DNA from: Micromonospora zamorensis
GTDB lineage: Bacteria; Actinomycetota; Actinomycetes; Mycobacteriales; Micromonosporaceae
Assembly: GCF_900090275.1 (NCBI RefSeq)
Contig: NZ_LT607755.1
Coordinates: 6,138,001 to 6,202,000, forward strand
Length of the DNA stretch: 64,000 nt
Direction: 5' to 3'
Shown: piece after piece, positions 59,950 to 64,000 of the stretch
Numbering within the stretch: the first letter of the stretch is position 1
Layout: every line of letters starts with the position of its first letter
The notes under the pieces: generated by a model
Database searches by the model: none
What the model was told of the DNA's origin: nothing
What the model saw: the letters and a program-made list of their open reading frames with translations, nothing else
Program-made: the position numbers and the translations under genes

Positions 59950-61052
59950 AGATACATGCCGGTGCGGTGCTCCGAGTCGTCGCGTCGGACCGGCTTGTCG
60001 CCCTCACCGAAGAACCGCTTGCCGCCGAACTCGCCGTGCAGACGGTCGTCCAGCTCGTCGGCGAGACCCGTCATCACCTGCACCGCCAGCATCAGGTGGG
60101 TGGCCTGGAAGTTGCGGCCGAAGACCGGGATCGACGCCCAGACCGTGTCGTCGGCGCAGTAGAGGCGGCCGATCGGCATCCGGTTGGTCAACTCGGAGAG
60201 CTTGACGTAGAGGCGTTCGGTCGGCTCCACCTCGGTGAGAACCGGGGAGAAGACGTCCACCAGAGGTGGATTGTCCCGCACCCGCACGAAGACCATCGCC
60301 GAGCCGGCGCGGATGGTGATGTCGCCGTCCGAGTCGATCTGCAACCGGTCGGTGTCCGACTTCAACATCGTGGAGACCACGGTACGGACCCGGTCCGCCA
60401 GGTCGAGCACGTCGTCCCGATCGACCTGCGAGGCGGCCGCCTCGGCGAGCGCCTCCTCCAGGTCCGCCTCGACATCGGCGTCCGGGCCGAACTCGCTGCG
60501 CGCGGTGCCGAGCGGTTCCGAGGACAGCGGTTCGCCCTCGGCGTCGTGCACCAGATAGACCAGGAAGGCCGGGTGCGGAGCACCGTAGACGTCGCGCAGC
60601 GTGCGGGAGAGCAGCGTGGCGACCCTGGTCGACTCGCCCGTCGTGGCGTTCAGCCCGAAGGAACCACCGGAGCCGGGGACCACCCCCGGCGGGGACCAAC
60701 CGAGCGCGACCATGTCCGCCACCGCGCCCCGGTCCAGTCGGTAGCCCGCCGGCAGGGCGGCGTTTCCCACCGCACGGGCGGACAGCACGCCGTCGGCATC
60801 CACGTCGACGCTGATCGAGTAGACGGCGTCTCCGGTGCCGGAGGCGGTCGGGTCCAGCGTCACGTCGAGATGCGCCCCCACCGGAAGGTCCCGCAGTCGC
60901 ACGGCGAGCGCGCGAGCGAACTCCTGCCACGCCTCGGTCACCTTCGCCCGCAGGTCGGTGGTGCTGGGCTCGTCGAGCAGGATCGATTCCACCGGCTCAG
61001 CCGTAGCGCCAGGCAGCTCATCGTGCGGCGCCGAGGGGTGGTCAGCCGTCAT
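59946..61052 (-). CDS. YbjN/T3SS-chaperone-like protein, two domains
   Basis: Acidic cytosolic protein of 368 aa. The C-terminal half (about 210-345) shows the YbjN/CesT-like pattern: DITIRAGSAMVFVRVRDNPPLVDVFSPVLTEVEPTERLYVKLSELTNRMPIGRLYCADDTVWASIPVFG. The N-terminal half is a separate domain of similar length to another such unit (AWQEFARALAVRLRDLPVGAHLDVTL). Often found in actinobacteria with unknown function; a chaperone-like role is assumed by fold. ATG or GTG at 61052. Confidence 0.8.
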   Translation of the reverse strand: MTADHPSAPHDELPGATAEPVESILLDEPSTTDLRAKVTEAWQEFARALAVRLRDLPVGAHLDVTLDPTASGTGDAVYSISVDVDADGVLSARAVGNAALPAGYRLDRGAVADMVALGWSPPGVVPGSGGSFGLNATTGESTRVATLLSRTLRDVYGAPHPAFLVYLVHDAEGEPLSSEPLGTARSEFGPDADVEADLEEALAEAAASQVDRDDVLDLADRVRTVVSTMLKSDTDRLQIDSDGDITIRAGSAMVFVRVRDNPPLVDVFSPVLTEVEPTERLYVKLSELTNRMPIGRLYCADDTVWASIPVFGRNFQATHLMLAVQVMTGLADELDDRLHGEFGGKRFFGEGDKPVRRDDSEHRTGMYL

Positions 61053-61133
61053 GATCGCCTCCGTCCGTCACGATCACCCTACCCACGCCGCCCGTGGGCC
61101 GAATCAGCCCGGACCGGGATCGGACAACGGCGG

Positions 61134-61400
61134 TCAGGGCGCCGTCGGGTCCGCAGGGTCGGCGCCCAGCTCGACGGGCCAGGTGCCCGCCAGCGCGCTG
61201 ACCCGGGCCGCGGCATCGGCCGGGTCCGCCCCTCGACCAACCGCCAACCCCAGGAGGTACGCGGTGACCGGCGCCCCGGGCCGCAGCACCTGGTGGGCGA
61301 CGTCCCGGGCCAGATCCAGCACCGCCGGCACGGGCACACCGGCCGGATCCAGATCCAACTCCGTGCACACCGCCGTGACCCAGTCGTCCATCACCGTCAT
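61134..61400 (-). CDS. DUF6457-family protein
   Basis: Protein of 88 aa starting at ATG 61400 ([74 protein letters not shown]). The start overlaps the mobA stop by four bases. This small protein is regularly next to mobA in actinobacteria, as part of molybdenum cofactor maturation gene groups. No motif indicates a reaction. Confidence 0.88.
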   Translation of the reverse strand: MTVMDDWVTAVCTELDLDPAGVPVPAVLDLARDVAHQVLRPGAPVTAYLLGLAVGRGADPADAAARVSALAGTWPVELGADPADPTAP

Positions 61401-62020
61401 CGCGCCCACTCCTCCGCCCGGCGTACGTCCTCGTCAGTGTCGCAGTCGAACCAGGGCGGCGGGCCGTCGCCGGACCAGGGCACCTCCCGTACGACGAGCC
61501 CGGCCAGCAACGCCCGGACCGGCGCCCCGCTCAGGCTGCCGCCGCGCTCGACCGCCAGCCGGTCCAGCCCGGCGCGCAGCGCGGCGACGCGCCAGACACC
61601 GCAGAGCGACTGCCGCCGCCCGTCCCCGTCGACGAAGCAGGCCCCGTCGGGCCGTCGCTCGCCACCGCCTGCCGCGGCCTCCTCGGCGACGTGACCCAGC
61701 AACTTTCCGATCGCGGAGCGGGTGAGCAGCGGCAGGTCGGCGGCGAGCAGCGCGACAAGTGCCGTGTCGGGATCCAGCAGCGCCAGGCCGGCAGCCGCTG
61801 CGGCGACCGGTCCGCCGCCGGGTGGCTCCTCCCGGATGACCCGCACGCCTGCGGGGACGGCGTCGGCCGAACCGACCAGCACCCGGAGCGTGGCATCGCT
61901 GACGGCGGCCAGCACCCGGTCTCGCATCGGCCGGCCACCGACCGGAAGCGCGGGTTTGTCGACTCCGCCCATCCGTCGGGCGGCCCCACCCGCGAGCACC
62001 ACGGCGGCGTACGTCCCCAT
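61397..62020 (-). CDS. mobA: molybdenum cofactor guanylyltransferase
   Basis: MobA-type nucleotidyltransferase of 207 aa. [23 protein letters not shown] is the GTP-binding loop (LAGGxxxRMGxxKxxL), with LAADLPLLT as the metal-binding Asp and [20 protein letters not shown] as the MobA-specific region. It links GMP to molybdopterin to form bis-MGD needed by formate dehydrogenase and nitrate reductase. ATG 62020 is chosen; the frame runs upstream through repeats without conserved sequence. Confidence 0.92.
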   Translation of the reverse strand: MGTYAAVVLAGGAARRMGGVDKPALPVGGRPMRDRVLAAVSDATLRVLVGSADAVPAGVRVIREEPPGGGPVAAAAAGLALLDPDTALVALLAADLPLLTRSAIGKLLGHVAEEAAAGGGERRPDGACFVDGDGRRQSLCGVWRVAALRAGLDRLAVERGGSLSGAPVRALLAGLVVREVPWSGDGPPPWFDCDTDEDVRRAEEWAR

Positions 62021-62034
62021 CCGGCCACCGTAGC

Positions 62035-62104
62035 CGTGTGGACGCCCCGACGGCGCTGGCCGTGTGGATGCCCAGACGGCGCTGGCCGTGTGGATGCCCA
62101 GACG
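62035..62104. repeat. 26-bp tandem repeat, about 2.7 copies
   Basis: Units begin at 62035, 62061 and 62087 and read CGTGTGGATGCCCAGACGGC plus GCTGGC; the first has two base changes and the last is partial. They lie in the divergent promoter region between mobA and fdhD. Confidence 0.85.
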
Positions 62105-62172
62105 CGCTCGCTGCCGGTGCCTGGTGGCCGGTGGCCGTGCGGGCGTGCCGGCCTGGGGTGGAGGATGGCGGG

Positions 62173-63027
62173 ATGGGACGGGCAACTGATCGACGGGGCG
62201 TACTCCGGATCGACCTGGACGCGGCGGCTGACGGACGCGGGTCGGTCCGCCGACCGGACACGCTCGCGGTGGAGGAGCCGCTGGAGATCCGGGTCGGTGC
62301 GGCCGGTCCCGGCCGCCGGCGACCGCTCGCCGTCACGATGCGCACCCCGGGCGACGACCTGGACCTGGCCATCGGGTTCCTGCTGACCGAGGGGCTGATC
62401 CGGTCGACGGATGACGTGTTGACCGCACAGCTCTGCGCCGGCGCGGAAACGCCGAACACGTACAACGTGGTGGACGTGGTGCTCGCGCCCGGTGTGCCGG
62501 AACCGACCACCGATCCGTCCCGGAACTTCTACACGACCAGTTCCTGCGGGGTCTGCGGCAAGGCCAGCATCGACGCGGTCCGCACCCGGTCGCTGTTCCC
62601 GGTCTCGGAGGATCCGCTCAGCGTGCCGGCCGCCCTCCTCACCGAACTGCCGGACCGGCTGCGCGCCGCCCAGCGCGGCTTCGATCGGACCGGCGGACTC
62701 CACGCGGCGGGGCTGTTCACCCCGGACGGTGAGCTGGTGGTGCTCCGGGAGGACGTGGGCCGGCACAACGCCGTGGACAAGGTGATCGGCTGGGCGGTGC
62801 GGGAACGGCGGCTGCCGCTGGCCGGGCACCTGTTGCTGGTCTCCGGACGGGCCAGCTTCGAGCTGACCCAGAAGGCGTGGATGGCGGGGTTGCCGCTGCT
62901 GGCCGCTGTGTCCGCGCCGAGCACCCTCGCCGCCGAGTTGGCCGAGGAGGCCGGCATGACGCTGGTCGGCTTCCTGCGCGGCAACACCATGAACGTCTAC
63001 GCCCGTCCCGAACGGGTCACAGTCTGA
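62173..63027 (+). CDS. fdhD: formate dehydrogenase accessory sulfurtransferase
   Basis: FdhD of 284 aa. Cys125 and Cys128 in SSCGVCGK form the sulfur-transfer motif; [25 protein letters not shown] and [15 protein letters not shown] are conserved. FdhD carries sulfur from IscS to the Mo-bisMGD cofactor. ATG 62173. It overlaps the 3' end of the convergent gene by 11 bp. The formate dehydrogenase itself is not in the window. Confidence 0.94.
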   Translation: MGRATDRRGVLRIDLDAAADGRGSVRRPDTLAVEEPLEIRVGAAGPGRRRPLAVTMRTPGDDLDLAIGFLLTEGLIRSTDDVLTAQLCAGAETPNTYNVVDVVLAPGVPEPTTDPSRNFYTTSSCGVCGKASIDAVRTRSLFPVSEDPLSVPAALLTELPDRLRAAQRGFDRTGGLHAAGLFTPDGELVVLREDVGRHNAVDKVIGWAVRERRLPLAGHLLLVSGRASFELTQKAWMAGLPLLAAVSAPSTLAAELAEEAGMTLVGFLRGNTMNVYARPERVTV

Positions 63028-63730
63028 TCACCAGCTCGTCGAGCAGCCCCAGCCGGATCACGGCATCGCGGGCAACCAGGAAACCGGCGATGCCGAGGAC
63101 CCAGCCGAGCATGCCGCCGGAGTGGCGTGCGATCCAGCCGTTGAGCCGCACCAGCACCGGCTCGACCAGCCTCGGCCACGCCATTCGCGCCCCGAGCAGC
63201 AGCACCGCAGGCAGGACCATGACCACGCAGTAGGCAGCGAGCAACCCCACGATCTCCGCAGCACCGATCCCGGAGGTGGTCAGCAGACCGACCGCACCGA
63301 GGTACGGCAGCATCGTCGCCACCTCCGCGAGCGCGGCGAGTAGCGCCAGCCCCACCAGCCAGCGCATCGAGGAGTCACCGGCGGTGACCCGGTCCCGCCA
63401 CCGCAGCACCCCGCCGCCGCGTGGCCGGCGTTTCCCGTCGTACCGGAAGCTGAGAGCGAACAGCCCAACGCCGAGAACGAGCTGCGCCCAGAGCACCGGC
63501 CGGTTGTCCATCGCCCCGCCGAGGACGTCGGCCAGCTGGCTGCCACCCACGGCGAGCAGCAGCCCGACGGCGAAGTAGAAGAGGGCGATGGTGCCCAGGT
63601 AGACGAGGATCCGCCGCGCGTTGACCGTGCCGGGCGCGAGCAGCAGCCAGATCGGGATGAAGAGGGTGCCGATGCTGGTGCTGTCGATCAACGCCAGCCC
63701 GGCCAGCGACAGCAGCAATTCGGGGGTCAC
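63017..63730 (-). CDS. GAP-family/LysE-like membrane protein
   Basis: Integral membrane protein of 237 aa with about six helices ([112 protein letters not shown], ...[15 protein letters not shown]). The arrangement fits the GAP/LysE-superfamily exporter outline; substrate unknown. GTG 63730 is chosen because GGAGAAT lies upstream. Its 3' end overlaps fdhD. Confidence 0.8.
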   Translation of the reverse strand: MTPELLLSLAGLALIDSTSIGTLFIPIWLLLAPGTVNARRILVYLGTIALFYFAVGLLLAVGGSQLADVLGGAMDNRPVLWAQLVLGVGLFALSFRYDGKRRPRGGGVLRWRDRVTAGDSSMRWLVGLALLAALAEVATMLPYLGAVGLLTTSGIGAAEIVGLLAAYCVVMVLPAVLLLGARMAWPRLVEPVLVRLNGWIARHSGGMLGWVLGIAGFLVARDAVIRLGLLDELVIRL

Positions 63731-64000
63731 GAGATCATTCTCCGGTGGTTGTGGCGCTGCCGCGTCGGCCGTGGACAGGAGCACCGCCTACATCCTTCGA
63801 CGGATGCCCTGGACCTTCGCGCACGGATCTGTGATCGACTCGGGTTCGTTGAAATCGGGGTATCGCAGCAGCGGGGACACCCCGAGTTCCGGAAAGCGGA
63901 GTCGATCAAGCCCGAGTCGATTAAGCCGGCCCGCCGCCCACTTGGACGCCGCACGCCGATGGCCTCGCCGCCGGGTCGCCTGGTCAGGCCAGGTCAGGCC
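63731..64000. other. region upstream of the GAP-type gene, window end
   Basis: 270 bp with the palindromic element in its middle. The remainder has no good coding frame with a ribosome binding site; a short frame across 63731-63954 on the minus strand reads through the repeat and is not supported. Confidence 0.5.
63832..63908. repeat. 77-bp palindromic element of a different sequence family
   Basis: TGATCGACTC (63832-63841) and GAGTCGATCA (63899-63908) are perfect 10-bp ends. Inside are TTC-GTT-GAA (63845-63853), TCGGGGT/ACCCCGA (63855-63861 with 63879-63885) and the palindrome TTCCGGAA (63887-63894). A partial extra end GAGTCGATT lies at 63915-63923. Upstream of the last gene. Confidence 0.7.

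Noticed and set aside
62035..62104. CRISPR array
   Set aside because: Units are contiguous tandem repeats with no spacers and no cas genes nearby.

Overview
The window is high-GC actinobacterial chromosome with GTG/TTG starts, Bpa-type proteasome activator, XRE–DUF397 pair, LCP enzymes and very few TTA codons. The gene types and several neighbourhoods (PH-domain protein/rhomboid/cyclophilin/DUF5324-like protein; mobA/DUF6457/fdhD) fit a Micromonosporaceae genome, most likely Micromonospora or a close relative. A near-perfect parS site (33466-33481) and a DnaA-box cluster (23629-23668) suggest the region lies not very far from oriC; this is inference. I see no rRNA, tRNA, insertion sequence, prophage or CRISPR array.

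Layout. 1-10191: mostly minus-strand housekeeping genes (partial response regulator, phosphotransferase, thiolase, rhomboid, cyclophilin, CorA, aminotransferase, SnoaL, CBS protein). 10302-16678: Nudix enzyme, then a compact cluster of nucleotidyltransferase, glycerol-1-phosphate-dehydrogenase-like enzyme and CDP-alcohol phosphatidyltransferase, flanked by a divergent glycosyltransferase and an Fpg/Nei glycosylase. 16931-27208: undecaprenyl-phosphate sugar transferase with a structured leader, LytS/LytTR-type two-component pair, a secreted seven-repeat protein, an OmpR-type two-component pair behind DnaA boxes, and a DUF4173-like membrane protein with an apparent single-base frameshift. 27253-36209: two acetate-type solute symporters, each preceded by a small membrane protein, bracketing an ABC exporter and an XRE–DUF397 pair. 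36290-41164: a nucleotide-sugar epimerase/decarboxylase and three consecutive LCP ligases, a cell-wall glycopolymer attachment region. 41211-50231: rhodanese, GDPD, PAS histidine kinase plus RsbW-like ATPase, DUF5926 protein, arginine deiminase, NERD, PAS and ACT proteins, lipoprotein and prephenate dehydratase. 50277-63730: AIM24, zincin, OsmC, two tandem Cof-type HAD phosphatases, Bpa, α/β-hydrolase, amino-acid-type binding protein, dimethylargininase with a divergent Lrp regulator, quinone-oxidoreductase-like enzyme, YbjN protein, and the mobA/fdhD molybdo-enzyme maturation group.

How the genes combine. The strongest system-level signal is 11595-14078: G1P formation, nucleotidyl activation and phosphodiester transfer appear in one overlapping operon, which could make a glycerol-1-phosphate-containing phosphodiester or phospholipid not normally described in these bacteria. 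The cell-envelope theme continues with the sugar transferase and the LCP trio. Arginine and methylarginine breakdown is represented by unlinked arginine deiminase and dimethylargininase. The other strong non-coding signals are two copies of an 82-bp palindromic element (14196-14277, 33121-33202) with hairpins inside complementary ends, plus a differently sequenced element of similar design (63832-63908).
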